Shown: positions 21,894 to 32,219 of the stretch, piece after piece
Layout of the letters: each line of letters opens with the position of its first letter
Numbering within the stretch: position 1 is the stretch's first letter
Assembly: GCA_039621445.1 (NCBI GenBank)
Contig: CP154956.1
Span: forward strand, 40,202,553 to 40,266,552
Length of the DNA stretch: 64,000 nucleotides
Source of the DNA: Euglena gracilis
Taxonomy: Eukaryota > Euglenida > Euglenophyceae > Euglenales
Direction: 5' to 3'
Notes under the pieces: generated by a model
Seen by the model: only the letters and a program-made list of their open reading frames with translations
What the model was told of the DNA's origin: nothing
Databases searched by the model: none
Position numbers and translations under genes: made by a program

Positions 21894-24840
21894 ATGGCTG
21901 CGTTCAAGAAGTTTTTTGACGATGTCGGAAGCCAAGGCCAAGGCCCCGATTGGGTTGGCACTGTTTGGCGCTGCAAATTGACAAAGTTGGGAGACAGTGG
22001 TCAGCCCGTCCCTTGTGGTGCCAAAGTGCTAGGGAAGCGGTCCACCGGCCTTCACAACCACATGCGGGATCACCACCCTGTGGAGTACCGGCAGACGGTT
22101 ACCAGTGCCAAGGACTTCTTTCTTGGTGCCAAAGATGATCTGCAGCGTCGCAACATTGCACTGGCATTCTCAGAAAATGCCCTCGCATACCAGGTACACA
22201 CACCGTTTCCCGTTGGTCGCCAAAATTGAATGCCCCCCCCCTTCCAGGTCCTCGACAGTCCCAGCTTCCGTGGGGCCTTTGGTGAAGCCATTCCTAAGCA
22301 CTTCTTCCGTCAAAACCAGGCTTCTTTTCATTGAAATGGGGGATACAAATGGTGCAGGGCGTTGGGATTGTCCCTAGGGATGGCAGAAGGTGACTTCTTT
22401 AGGGTTTAGCCTGGATGTGGGGGAGGGCCTGCAATGTTTTGAACATTAGAAGCCTGATGAAGACTTGAGTGCCTTTACTAGGCACCTTCAACAGGACACT
22501 CAAACGGCCTTGCTCAATAAACTCAGGGGCTCTGATATCTTTTTGCTCGTCGACGGTGGAACCCTAAACCGAAAACGTTTGCTGAATGCATGTCTTGGAT
22601 GGAATGGCGAAACATATTTCTACAAGTATGTGCGTGTCCCAAATTTGACAGCAATGGAGGTGCGTGTTTTTGTTGTGTTTTCCACGTTTAAAGCACCATC
22701 TGTTGCAAATTGCCTCCACATTGAAAAGGTTGATCGCGGACCTTGCTCAGCACAGGGTGCTCATTTTCTGTGTGGTTTCAGTGCTCATTTTCAGTTGACT
22801 GTACAAAATTCGAGCAACAATCGTTTTGAAGGAAATGCCAGGGAATTTGTTTGCGCTGGTGTGGCAGGGCTCCAAAAACCCTCCCCCCAACCATCCCCCG
22901 AACTGTCAACTGTGGTATTGACAACGCATCCGCGTTTCAAAAGGTTGGGCAGTTGTTTGAAGGTCAGGTTTCAATTGATTCAGACGATGAAGACGACGTT
23001 CTGGTGGACCCCGATGAAGAGGACACATGGAGGTCATCATTGGGGCATTGAAAATTTTGGTGACAGAGGGCATTTTCTGCATCAGATGTGCTGCACACTC
23101 ATTGCAGCTGGTATGGGAACTGGCAGCTGCCGAGTTCATTTCTGTCATCTCAGGTGCTGAAGGACTTTGAAAAAGGGATTGCAACGGTAACGAGTGCTGT
23201 GGAACTAATCAGGAAGCTGTTGGAGGAATACGCCTCGACACCGGAAAGAGCCTTGAAGTTCATCAATGCACAAGTGGCACTTGGTTTGGAAGGCAAGCAT
23301 TTGGTTCGAATAGGGCAGACCAGGTGAGGCAATGCATTTCTTTTTATCCGAAGTGCCTGCTTCCTATTTTCAGATGGAATTCCATTGTGGACGCTTGGAA
23401 GCGTGCCCTGGACCTTGCGCATGTTCTCGGAGCCAAGCTTCTTCTCCCCCCCCTACCCGTGGTTATACCCTTATGTCCTCAAAAAGTGGGCGGCCCCAAA
23501 TTTTTGGACAAAATTGGTTTTACGATACCGTGCCCCCCCCCCAGTTAGCCACCCCAAGTTAGCCAAGGGTGACTAATAGGGGGGGGGGTCATTTTAGGCC
23601 CAAATTTTGCCCCCTGCCCCAATTCTTGGGGGTTTCAAGGTTGTTTTGGGGCATCATGGAGGGCACTTTTTCCTGGATGGGCCACATCAAAAAGAAAATC
23701 CGGCTTTGGGCCAAATTCGGTGCTTTTTTGAAGAAAAATATTTTCCTTCAAAAAATTTTTTTGGCCTGGGGCCCAAGGGTGACTAATAGGGGGGGTTGAC
23801 TAACTGGGGGGGGGGGCATGGTAATCCTCAAAAATCATGGCACTGTGCAAACAAGAAGCATGCCCGCAGCGTTGGGCAGTTTGAACGCGCGCCAGAGAGA
23901 ACACAATAAGGTGAATGGCGTATGGGATGTGTAAGCACCGTGGCCGTTGCAAACCAGAAAACTACAAGTGACGTGTTGCGCCAATGGTGTCCTCTTGGGT
24001 GTGGGCAGATATGTGAGGTGGGTTTATAGTTATTCCTGATTTGTTTTCCATAAGGAACGGAACGATGTGGGAGACACGTTTGGGTTGCCTTGAAGCCAGC
24101 GGCCGCCCATGAGGGGGAATGCTGAGCTGGCACTGTCTGTGTTCAAGCAACGTGTGATCCGCAACTTCTCCTACGAGATCTACGTTTCCTGGACCCTGCA
24201 GGTGGTGAAAATCCTTTCAACCCGTGTGTTCGTCCCCATTTTACAGTTGATCAAAGGGGTACGTTCCCCCTTGCCGAGCGGGAGGAGATGGTTAGCAAGG
24301 TGTTGGGTTATGCTGCTGCTATGTTCCATAGGCGTGTTGAGAGAGTGGACGAGGTGGAGCTGGCTCATGATTTGGGACGTGGAGGTCAACCCACATGCAC
24401 CAAACCGCTTCTGGATCATCATTAGCACGGTTTGCAATGGTATTGGGACAGTGCATGGTGACGGAAGCCGCTGTTGAACACAGCTTCTCAGCCCAGGTTT
24501 TCTCCCACGCAAATGCTGTTGGGCATCACATTCATTCCGACAGAGTCGCGTATTCTCCAAGCACCGTGAACGCCTGAGGGAGGACTCGTGTGAAGCACAG
24601 ACCTGGCTATTGCTGAACTACGAGAAATTGGTGAATCCGGATAAGGTGCACAAGGCGAAGGCACTGCGTCAAGAGCAAGTGGCTAAGAAGAGAGCGGCGG
24701 CAGAGACGAGATATAATGCCAGCATGCACAAGCGTGTCCGGCCTTCTTCGGAGGCCTCTGACCCGCAGCTGTCCAGTGTAACCACAGCTGTGCAGTCTCA
24801 AAACCAGCACCAATGCAGAGGAGATTCGGATGTCTCTTGA
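21894..24840 (+). pseudogene. hAT-family transposase gene, decayed, multi-exon
   Basis: hAT transposases cut and paste DNA with a DDE/RNase H-like fold and make 8-bp target duplications. ATG at 21894 follows a CTGCAG acceptor. Exon 1 (21894-22193, donor CAG|GTACAC) encodes a BED zinc finger: C...C, then HNHMRDHHPVEY. Exon 2 begins after CCTTCCAG at 22248 (LDSPSFRGAFGEAIPK). A later exon (22456-22659) has LLVDGGTLNRKRLLNACLGW, whose D fits the first catalytic acid; GIDNASAFQK near 22920-22960 fits the second (DN). 23161-23440 contains IGQTRWNSIVDAWKRALDL. 24250-24420 has LAEREEMVSKVLGYAAAMF, and 24420-24500 the C-terminal dimerisation signature TEAAVEHSFSAQ. A basic tail follows (24610-24837). 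Stops, frame changes and an inserted MITE (23528-23821) show it is dead. Confidence 0.8.
23528..23821. mobile_element. TA-inserting MITE (CCGTGCCCCCC / GGGGGGCATGG ends) inside the hAT gene
   Basis: Left end CCGTGCCCCCCCCCCAGTTA, right end TAACTGGGGGGGGGGCATGG, TA on both sides (23526-23527, 23822-23823). GGGTGACTAATAGGGGGG occurs near both ends. Similar ATGCCCCCCCC starts occur at about 21080 and 31802, and GGGGGCATG ends at about 13778 and 19505. Confidence 0.8.
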
Positions 24841-25111
24841 TAGCATTGCCATGACACAGAATGCAGCACCAAAACACCCATTTCTATCTTTTGATGCCCA
24901 TTTTCCCGGCAGCAAAAGGGGGGTTCAACAAAAAAGCTCTTCTTTTGATGCCAAAATGGGGGGGCCCCTGGCCAGTCACATCACCTCATCGTGGTGCCAG
25001 GGTGAACGGCGTAGGTGACTTACGCTGGCCAAGGATGTGGCAGACAAAATTTTTCAGCAGGGAGGGGGGGGCTTAAAAAAATAATATCGCAATTCTCGAT
25101 CGTATCGCAAA

Positions 25112-25714
25112 CATACTTGTAGTTAGTGCGCCGCGGCGCTCATGCCGCGGCGCAACTTTTTTTTTTTCCGCGGTGGTCGCGGCGCACAGTAAGATTTTTG
25201 CCGCGGCTGTCGCGGCACAAGCAAAATTTATTGCCGCGGTGGTCGCGGCGCAAGGGGAAAAAACTTCCGCGGTGGTTGTGGCACAAAATTTTCTGCCCGG
25301 AACGTATTGGCAGCAACACAACACCCAACATTTTTTGGTGGAAACAATTAAATTGATAGATGGTGAACGCTGATCTGTGAAACAAACAAGAACACTTGCA
25401 CAAAAGTTCACTCCCTTCCGCCAAATAGCCTTCTCGGCCATGGTCGAGAAAGTATCAAAGAGGCCAGGCAAGGGACGGGGCCGAAAGGAAGTATATGTGG
25501 GACACATTTAAAAAAAAAGACAATTGCCACGGTGGTCGCGGCACAAACTTCAAAAGTTTCCGCGGCGGTCGCGGCACACACATAAACCAGTGCCGCGGCA
25601 TTCGCGGCGCACAGAAAAATTTTTGCCGCGGCGCTGCCGGTTACAAAAAAAAATTTTCCGCGGTGGTCGCGGCGCACAGAAACAATTTTTCCGGTCGCAC
25701 TAACTGCAAGTATG
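25112..25714. mobile_element. Non-autonomous hAT-like element with 8-bp target duplication
   Basis: Terminal inverted repeats CATACTTGTAGTTAGTGCG (25112-25130) and CGCACTAACTGCAAGTATG (25696-25714) match at 18 of 19 positions. The 8-mer ATCGCAAA flanks both sides exactly (25104-25111, 25715-25722). The interior is near-tandem units of CCGCGGTGGTCGCGGCGCA with AATTTTT spacers, on both sides of a non-repetitive middle. Eight-base duplications are the hallmark of hAT insertion. It sits in ATATCGCAA repeats just downstream of the decayed hAT gene. Confidence 0.92.
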
Positions 25715-26056
25715 ATCGCAAATATCGCAAGGAGGTGCAAGATCTCGCAAAATATCGGACCCCCCCCCAAATGCAAGATCAATTACCAACCTTGCCCACA
25801 CTTGATGATTTCCTAAGGGACCTGGAGAGAGGTTTGGAATCCTTGACGGCAAAGTCAACTGACACAACACTTTTTGGGGACACTTTTGAGGCAGCCGTTC
25901 CTCATCCTGAGGGGAGCGTAAAAAAATATGAAAAAGGCATACGCAGCCCTGAAAAATTTCCAGAAAGTTTGCGAGAATGGGGGCTGGAAAACGCAAAATT
26001 TGGATGAGTACATGGTTGCCTTTGCAAAGTGGACCCTCTGTGCGGAATGCCTGGTC

Positions 26057-26174
26057 TATAGAAAAATCGTGGGTGTAACCTGTATACGGGCCGTATAACG
26101 GGTCATGGGCGCCGCAGGCGCCCATGACCCGTTATACGGACCGTATACGGGTTACACCCACGATTTTTTCTATA
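26057..26174. repeat. Near-perfect palindrome, about 57-nt arms, GCA loop
   Basis: Left arm begins TATAGAAAAATCGTGGGTGT and the right arm ends ACACCCACGATTTTTTCTATA. The tip is GGGCGCC-GCA-GGCGCCC with the loop at 26114-26116. A palindrome sharing the inner arm words (CCGTATAACGGGTCA) is at 62443-62545 with a TGC loop. Confidence 0.95.
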
Positions 26175-26424
26175 ATCGTGGACTAAGAGGCCCGACGCCT
26201 GCCCTGTATATCGTTGATTGGCTTCACGCATCGACTTAGGAGCAGTTTTTTGCAAAAAAATCAAAAAATTCAGTCCACGGGGCGCCTGCCCTGTATTTCG
26301 TGGACTCAGTCCACAAAATACAGGGCAGGCGCCGGGGGGGGGGGGGTCGGCGCCTGCCCTGTATTTTGTGGACTGAGACTTCTGCGACAAGTCATCGTAG
26401 AAAGTCCAGATCGATCGATGTGTC

Positions 26425-26874
26425 CTGTGAGGGCTTTTGATCGTCAACGCTCACTGGTTGGCGAAGCAAAGCCAGGTGTAGGAGGAAACTGGCTCTTCCG
26501 ATCGGCGAAACCACTTGCAGGACAACTCCTGCAAACGCCGACGTCAGACGAGTCGTTTCGTGGAGTGGCCGCTTGGGTGTCGGGGGTTGTCGGACGTTGT
26601 TTAACGTTCAAGGACGTTGCACGACGTGCGGCAATGACCCGGTTGGCGAATTCGCCGGACGTATCGCTGGAGGACGTAGCCAAGTATTTCAAAGTGCACA
26701 GAAATACAGTGGCCGTCTACCACCGCATGTCCAAAGCGACGCCCATCAAGGCGGCCACAATCCTCGCTGGCGGTGTAAAAGCACAGCCCCTCCCCAAGGA
26801 GGAGCACCCCGTCCAAGACGTGCTGTGTGTGAAGTTGGAGCCAACCACCCGGTCAACTTCAGCGACAGTGCCAT
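26425..26874 (+). pseudogene. C-terminal half of a Crypton-like tyrosine recombinase
   Basis: The frame contains ESFRGVAAWVSGVVGRCLTF, KDVARRAAMTRLANSPDV, SLEDVAKYFKVHRNTVAVYH. The layout, a basic helix with R, then about 20 residues to a (F/G)-x-V-H-R-N-T motif and Y six residues after H, matches the C-terminal catalytic region of tyrosine recombinases, where H/R precede the nucleophilic Y (here VAVYHR). A second copy at 60890-61077 agrees at most positions. Downstream VKLEPTT is a psi-K-x-E (SUMO acceptor-like) site. The catalytic N-half with the first R is missing, so this copy cannot be active. Crypton-like assignment is inference from a YR with no reverse transcriptase in sight. Confidence 0.65.
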
Positions 26875-26877
26875 GAC

Positions 26878-27090
26878 CCACTGCCAGGAAAAAAGCGCCC
26901 TAGGCCCGTGGATGTGTTGAAAAACTGCCCCCGCTATGGCTGTCCTGTTCCCTTGTCCACCCCGTGTCGTGAGCAAACGCGTGTTGTCTGTGATCAGTGT
27001 AGGTGTGAGTATCATTGGAAGTGTGTGAATCTGTGTCATACACCCAAGTTTGGATCGTGGGTTTGCCACGCCTGCTTGCCCCGCAAATAG
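26878..27090 (+). CDS. PHD-type zinc finger (C-terminal module of the YR element)
   Basis: Frame reads KKRPRPVDVLKNCPRYGCPV, later VVCDQCRCEYHWKC, ending FGSWVCHACLPRK and stop. Pairs C-x4-C, C-x2-C, H-x2-C, C-x2-C give the C4-H-C3 layout of a PHD finger, a domain that typically reads histone H3 tails. The basic KKRPRP could be a nuclear localisation signal. It is one frame away from the recombinase fragment just upstream, so a frameshift or small intron separates them. A better-preserved relative is at 63670-63834. Confidence 0.7.
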   Translation, partial: PLPGKKRPRPVDVLKNCPRYGCPVPLSTPCREQTRVVCDQCRCEYHWKCVNLCHTPKFGSWVCHACLPRK

Positions 27091-27621
27091 CACGTTGCGC
27101 TCTGACCCATTCCGGTTGTGTATGTCCCCTGTTCTGCAATCCTCAGCACTAGCTGTTGCACTAGCCACTTCGTCGGGTCCCCTTTTCAGTGGCTAAAGCA
27201 TTCTTTTTGCTCATTGTGAAGTACAAAGGCAAGGATTTGCATTGAGTATCTCTGCAACAGTGGTAATATGTCAGAAAATTCAGTCCACAAAAACCATGCA
27301 CTGATATTCGTGGACTCAGTCCACGAAATACAGTGCAGGCGTTGACCCCCCAAGGCCTGCCCTGTACTGAGTCCACGAAATCTGGTCCCCCCATGTTTTT
27401 AACCCTAGTTGGGCGACTCTTTGGGTTCACTGTGTACCCTGTAGAGGGAAATATAGCAACGATGAGCGGGATGGTTACCCACTGGGGATGAAATCTTAAC
27501 CCTGGCCCTATTCCTTCTAATAACCTCAGAAAATTATCTCGGTATATGAATATTTTTATTCATTATTTATTTGAAAAATATTTATGAATGAGTGCATTCC
27601 TGCGTAAGAAAAAAACTATAA

Positions 27622-27723
27622 GAAAAAGCGGGGTCCGATCACGATTCCCGGTGGAGAAACGGGGGGCGCCGTAGGCGCCCCCCGTTTCTCCACCGGGAAT
27701 CGTGATCGGACCCCGCTTTTTTC
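27622..27723. repeat. Perfect palindrome, about 49-nt arms, GTA loop
   Basis: Left arm GAAAAAGCGGGGTCCGATCA onward pairs without mismatch with the right arm ending in GGACCCCGCTTTTTTC. Tip GGGGGGCGCC-GTA-GGCGCCCCCC with the loop at 27671-27673. It abuts the left end of the YR element starting at 27724. Confidence 0.95.
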
Positions 27724-28002
27724 TTAAAACCGTTAACCAAGTTCACGGGCTTCCCCGCAGTAGGCAAGCGATTCCTAACGAGATGCCTAGGGGGTCAAAA
27801 ATCGCGTTTTTGGCGTTCACGGGTGAACTTTGGCCGTTCACGGGTGCCGTATTGCGCACCCGTGAACGGAATTTCCGTCCACGGCTGCCGTGCACCCGTG
27901 AACCGACCACGGTTGCGCAAGGTGTTACCCGTGATCGGAATTTGAAATTTTTTGGGTTTTTTACATTTGTGTTTCTGTCTGTCCTCTGCTTTTCCCCACA
28001 GG

Positions 28003-28165
28003 GGGCGGACGGACGGACGGACGGACGGCTGGTGAAAAAAGCGAAGGTCCGGACGGGCTGACCTTGTGGGCTTGGTCCAGACGGCTGAAGAAAATGCACT
28101 TGGTCCAGCTAGCCGGCTGGCCGGCTGGCCGGCTGGCCGGCTGGCCGGCTAGCCGGCCGGGTCTT
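28003..28165. repeat. GGAC microsatellite and CCGGCTGG tandem array
   Basis: GGACGGACGGACGGACGGAC at about 28004-28030, then CCGGCTGGCCGGCTGGCCGG (28110-28155). Further CCGGACGG words continue to 28370, so the leader of this YR gene is built on one drifting simple repeat. Confidence 0.8.
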
Positions 28166-28381
28166 TGGAAGCGCAGGCGTCTCAGTGCACGCGACTCTGG
28201 GCGGATATATACCAATTTTTTTTTGGTCCGGCCGGCTGGCAAGACAGACATTGGTCCGGCTTGACGGACGGTTGGTGAAAAAATGCTTCGTCCGGACGGA
28301 CGGCTGGGCGTCCAGCATTGGTCCGGCTGAAGAGGTCCGGACGGCTCGGACGGCTAGCCGGCCAGCCGCCCCCACAGTCCG

Positions 28382-29220
28382 ATGAAGCGTTTTGCCAACA
28401 TGATGGAAGCACAGATGCCCCGCCCCCCCAACGTAGATGAATTTTTGGCTGTTTTACGTGGTGCCGGCTCCCTAGGAGCTGCTGCAGTGGATGCCCTTTT
28501 AGGCAGTCTCCCCACCGGTGGTCAAAATTGTGACCTGGGCCCCAAGAACCATGCCGCAGTAAAGTGTTTTTGGGAGTATATAGATGTTTGCAACCGGCAT
28601 GGCGTTGTTTTTGGCTCTTTGGACGAAGTTTTGGTGGGATGGGCCAGATGGTGCGTTGATGCTCGTGAACTTTTCAAGACGCAGCAGGAAGCCGATGCCT
28701 GGGTCCAGACAAGGCAGGAGAAGGTAGGAAAAGATGGGCGCCTTCGCTGCATGCCAGTGTCCAGTTTTCGGACCTATGTAAATGCTGTAAGCAACATTTA
28801 CAAGGCATTGGCTCCCGTTTATGCCATTGTACCATCGTCTGTGTCCCAGTTCCCGCAGTTCAATGCGTTGATGAAGCCACTCGTCACGCACGAAAGGGCC
28901 AAAAAAGCAATGGAGGCCAAGGGTGGGTTGACAAACACAGTTTTGCAGGCGGACGAGTTGCTCACAGTTTTGAAGGCTGCCGAAGGGAACACACCATTTT
29001 TGGTCCAAAGGAGGAATGTCCTTTTATTGGGGTACACCACAGGATACCGAGGGGAGGTTCTTCGTCGGTTGGTGGTCGAAAGTTTCAAGCCGCAAATTAT
29101 GGACGGGCGAAAATCGTACAGCATCGTCGTGGGCACAATGAAAAACTTGCCCGGAGACCTCAATCACGTCGATCACCAACTTTTCTCTTTGCTGATCACG
29201 TCCGGCGATGACCCGTTCAG
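28382..29220 (+). pseudogene. N-terminal half of a Crypton-like tyrosine recombinase
   Basis: ATG at 28382 lies four bases after a CCCCCACAG acceptor, as in the copies at 51138 and 59816, so a leader intron is likely. Residues 1-170 are the helical core-binding region (SFRTYVNAVSNIYKA is shared as SFQTYVNAVARAFRK with 51138). Residues 205-235 contain LLLGYTTGYRGEVLRRLVVE, fitting YR box A with catalytic R at about 223. TMKNLPGD near 252-259 fits the beta2-beta3 lysine region. Homology stops near residue 280, and terminal hairpin repeat follows. The H/R/Y half is absent, so this copy is non-functional by itself. Confidence 0.7.
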
Positions 29221-29477
29221 GCAATCGACAGACAGGTGGCCATCCATAGCCGTCCACGGCTGCCGTTTGTGCACCCGTGAACCGACCACGGGTGCGCATA
29301 TGTGAAAACGGGGTCCGTTCACGGGTGCCGTAGTGCGCACCCGTGAACGCACCCCGTTTCCTCACGTGGGGAAGCCCGTGAACGGTTAACGGTTTTAAAC
29401 AAGCAGGATCAAGAACAATGAACCATGCTAACAAACCCCAAAAAAACTTGCAACTGAAACTTGAATGCATGTACGTA

Positions 29478-29860
29478 GGAGGAGGATCGAGATCCTCCTC
29501 GAACATCGTTCGAGGTCGTTCGAGGACCGTTCGTCGTTCAATATCCTCCTCGAATGTCGTTCCTCGAATGTCGTTCGAGGTCGTTCGAAGAGGATCAAAA
29601 TCCTCCTCGAACGTCGTTCGAGGTTGTTCGAGGAGGATCAAAATCCTCCTCGAATGTCGTTCGAGGTCGTTCGAGGAGGATCGAAATCCTCCTCGAATGT
29701 CGTTCGAGGTCGTTCGAGGAGTATCAAAATCCTCCTCGAATGTTGTTTGAGGTCATTTGAGGAGGATCAAAATCCTCATCGAATGTCGTTCGAGGTCGTT
29801 CGAGGAGGATCAAAATCCTCCTCGAATGTCGTTCGAGGTCGTTCGAGGAGGATTTTAAGC
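29478..29860. repeat. 43-bp foldback tandem repeat, copy 2
   Basis: The unit start (TCCTCCTCGAATG) recurs 43 bases apart at 29644 and 29687, and the array runs about eight units with drift. Units contain GTCGTTCGAGGTCGTTCGAG and the palindromic junction GAGGATCAAAATCCTC. Followed by an inverted TCGAGGAGGTTCGAGCTCGA motif (29893-29930). Confidence 0.88.
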
Positions 29861-30639
29861 CCCCCCCCTCGAACAGGGGGGGCTCAAAAACGTTCGAGGA
29901 GGTTCGAGCTCGAACGTTCGAGCTCGAACCTCCTCCTACTGTTACCCCCCCCGTCCCCCCCCCCGAGCTATTCCCATAGGGGGCCCCGGTGAACGTTCAC
30001 CGGTGGGGGGTGGTGCGGGTCACGGGGGGGTCACGGGGGGGGGGGGGTCACGGGGGGGTCACGGGGGAAGTATGCCACATTGGAGGTAGTCGGGAGGCAA
30101 CATCCATGATGTTGCATCCCATCACGAGAAGGGCAGTACGCATCCTGAAATCGGTGACTTTCAAGTCCAAAAAAGTGGTCATTTTTGGCCATTTTTGGGC
30201 CATTTTTGAAGAAGAAAAAAATGCCTTTGGGTCCGAAAGTGGTCATTTTTGGGTGATTTTTATGTCCGAAAATGGTCATTTTTGAAAGGGAATTTTGTCA
30301 GGATTCTCTTGACCGTCATCTATTTTGGGAAGCATTTTGGGCAAAGGAAAACTAAAAAAATGTCAGTTTTTGATGACCAAAAAAATGACTTTAGAACTTT
30401 TTCCTCAAAAAATGGCCATTTCGCAAGAAAAAAGGTTAAATTTTTCTTTTTTAAAAAACATGTTTTTTGGTGGTTTTTTTTAAAAAAACGTGTTTTTTTG
30501 TTTTAAAAAAAACAAAAAATGTCAACCCTAATTTTTGGCCCATTTTTGACATTTTTTGCACTTTTTTTTAAGGGGACAAGATTTTTGTGTCCTCCTTTTT
30601 TGAAGAAGCTTTTCTGCAATGTCCCGGCATGCTTGATGT

Positions 30640-30921
30640 GATGAAACGAAGAAGAGGGGAGAAGGAAAAAAGAACGTTGCAAAAACAAGTGAGAAGCCAA
30701 AAGTCTGTCGAAACAGACTTTGAACCAGACTGATTTCGCTTCTGAGAATGGGCAGGTGCCCCTTTTTCAAGTCCATGTACATTTCTCAAATGATAGCTGA
30801 CAGAAGTCGTGGACCTCTTCCATTCCAAAATTTGGCCACAAGGATCTCCGTTTGATTTGGGAACCATGCAAGTTGCTTTTGACCCATCCTTCTTGAAGTG
30901 ATCCCAAACCCAGGATGACAT
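30640..30921 (-). pseudogene. BED zinc-finger exon of a second hAT-type gene
   Basis: ATG at 30921 (minus) begins SSWVWDHFKKDGSKATCMV, then C at GDPCGQILEW and TTSVSYHLRNVHGLEK. That is the BED pattern: W-x-H-F, C-x-n-C, then H-x4-H. BED fingers bind DNA at the N terminus of many hAT transposases and their domesticated derivatives. The rest of the gene is not found nearby. The frame after about 30735 runs into T-rich repeat sequence. It is not a copy of the BED region at 21894. Confidence 0.6.
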
Positions 30922-31229
30922 ATTCTGAAAAAAACCTGTGTTGGAGCGGGCAAGCGATTAACCAAAAATCAATTAATTGCGATTAATTGACCCCCCCACA
31001 AAAGATCGATTCACTGGTGGGGTCACAAACAATTAACCAAACTTCGATTAACCAAACAACCTTGCTTTTTTTTTGGACCATGCCAAGGCAAATTTTCAAT
31101 GCTTTCAACCAGAAAATTGATGAAAGGCGACCAAAATTGCCACCTACATCAAAAAGTAGGTTGAAATGATGAATGAAAAGAAAGGCTGGAGTGATGAAGG
31201 TTGATGCATTGTATGAAAATCGAAGGCTC

Positions 31230-31370
31230 GATTCTCGGGTCACGGGCGGGTCACGGGTGGGGGGGGTCACGGGGGGGGGGGGGGCCCGGGGGTAGCACCC
31301 CCGTGAAGTTTACCGGGGGGTCCGCAGCCCCCCCCTCCCCGTACTGCCTAACCTCCGGGGTTCACTTCAG
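31230..31370. mobile_element. Right-end remnant of a GGAG-family MITE
   Basis: GTGAAGTTTACCGGGGGGTC followed by GTACTGCCTAACCTCC matches the right end of the 6593-6995 element. The matching left end is absent. A G-rich GGTCACGGG array precedes it. Confidence 0.5.
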
Positions 31371-31660
31371 GGTCTTGTGTTGGCTCTGGCTTCGGCTCTC
31401 ACAGAGAGAGACTCTTGTTGAGGAGGTTGTCGAGGATCACAGAGGGGCTGTTGCTCGGGCTCACGGACGGGCTCGGGCTCGTCTTCTTCGCGGAGGGGCT
31501 CCCGGGGCGCCTGGCCTGCACTCAGCCTGTGAAATAGCAGAACAAAATAAGTAAAAACAAACCATGCAACGGGGCTCTTGCTCAGGCTCACAGTGAGGCT
31601 GTTGTTGATCTGGCTCACAATCCGGCTCTGGACCGGACTCACGGAGGGCCTGTGATGAAA
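31370..31660. repeat. GGCTC/GAGGCTGTTG minisatellite
   Basis: GGGCTGTTGCTCGGGCTCAC, GAGGCTGTTGTTGATC and related words recur. Glu/Arg/Pro-rich frames on the minus strand are products of the repeat. Not annotated as coding. Confidence 0.4.
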
Positions 31661-31708
31661 TAAAACACACACAAAGTTACAAAATAAAAACATACAATAC
31701 CATCACTA

Positions 31709-32100
31709 GCAACGGAGGTTAGGCAGTACGGGGGGGGGGGGCTGTGGACCCCCGGTGAACTTCACCGGTGAACGTTAACCGGGGGGGGGGGTGGGGGGTA
31801 CCATGCCCCCCCCCCGAGCTATTCCCGTCCCCGGGACCCTTTACAGCCCAATGGGAACAGTACGGGGGGGGGGAAGCTTGGGGGGGGGCCAAGGTACCCC
31901 CCCACGAGCTATTCACAGCTATAGCTATAGCCATAGCTATTCATAGTCACCCCCCCTGGAAGAGAAATACAGCCAGGGTGACTAACAGGGGGGTGACTAA
32001 CTCGGGGGGGGGGGGGTGACTATCACGGGGGGGGGGGGGGGGGCGGGGGGGGGTGGGCCTGGGGGGTCATGCGGTTTACGGCAAGGCAAAGCACAAAAGT
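31709..32100. mobile_element. Nested MITE ends with poly-G/poly-C tracts
   Basis: GGAGGTTAGGCAGTACGGGG (31713) is a GGAG-family end with CGGTGAACTTCACCGG beside it. TACCATGCCCCCCCC at 31799 is a C-tract MITE end. AGGGTGACTAACAGGGGGGT and similar words follow to 32030. Individual element limits could not be resolved. Confidence 0.5.
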
Positions 32101-32219
32101 GCTTGATCATTCTTGAACTGGCGGCCAGTGACGGTGTGTCACGGGTAGAAGGAACATTTCCGGAGCTGTTATGGGCAACACATTCATTATGCACCCATAT
32201 ACCACAAAGCGGACAATTA

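Larger units (their letters stand above)
26175..27400 (+). mobile_element. Tyrosine-recombinase/PHD element fragment with inverted ends (approximate)
   Basis: The left region (26175-26395) holds three variants of GACGCCTGCCCTGTAT with GTGGACT palindromes. The right region (27275-27400) has the inverted and direct versions (TCGTGGACTCAGTCCACGA, GGCCTGCCCTGTACTGAG). Between them lie the C-terminal half of a tyrosine recombinase and a PHD finger. The N-terminal half is absent. Ends are approximate and no target duplication was identified. Confidence 0.6.
27724..29398 (+). mobile_element. YR element with TTAAAACCGTTAAC ends, 1.67 kb
   Basis: Left end TTAAAACCGTTAACCAAGTT and onward to GGGCTTCCCC; right end GGGGAAGCCCGTGAACGGTT and onward to GGTTTTAA. 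Subterminal hairpins of CCGTTCACGGGTGC and its complement occur on both sides (27830-27870, 29315-29352). Next come a GGAC tetramer microsatellite and a CCGGCTGG array, a CCCCACAG acceptor, and the N-terminal half of a tyrosine recombinase. The C-half and PHD are missing. Length is almost identical to the element at 50715-52390. Confidence 0.75.
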
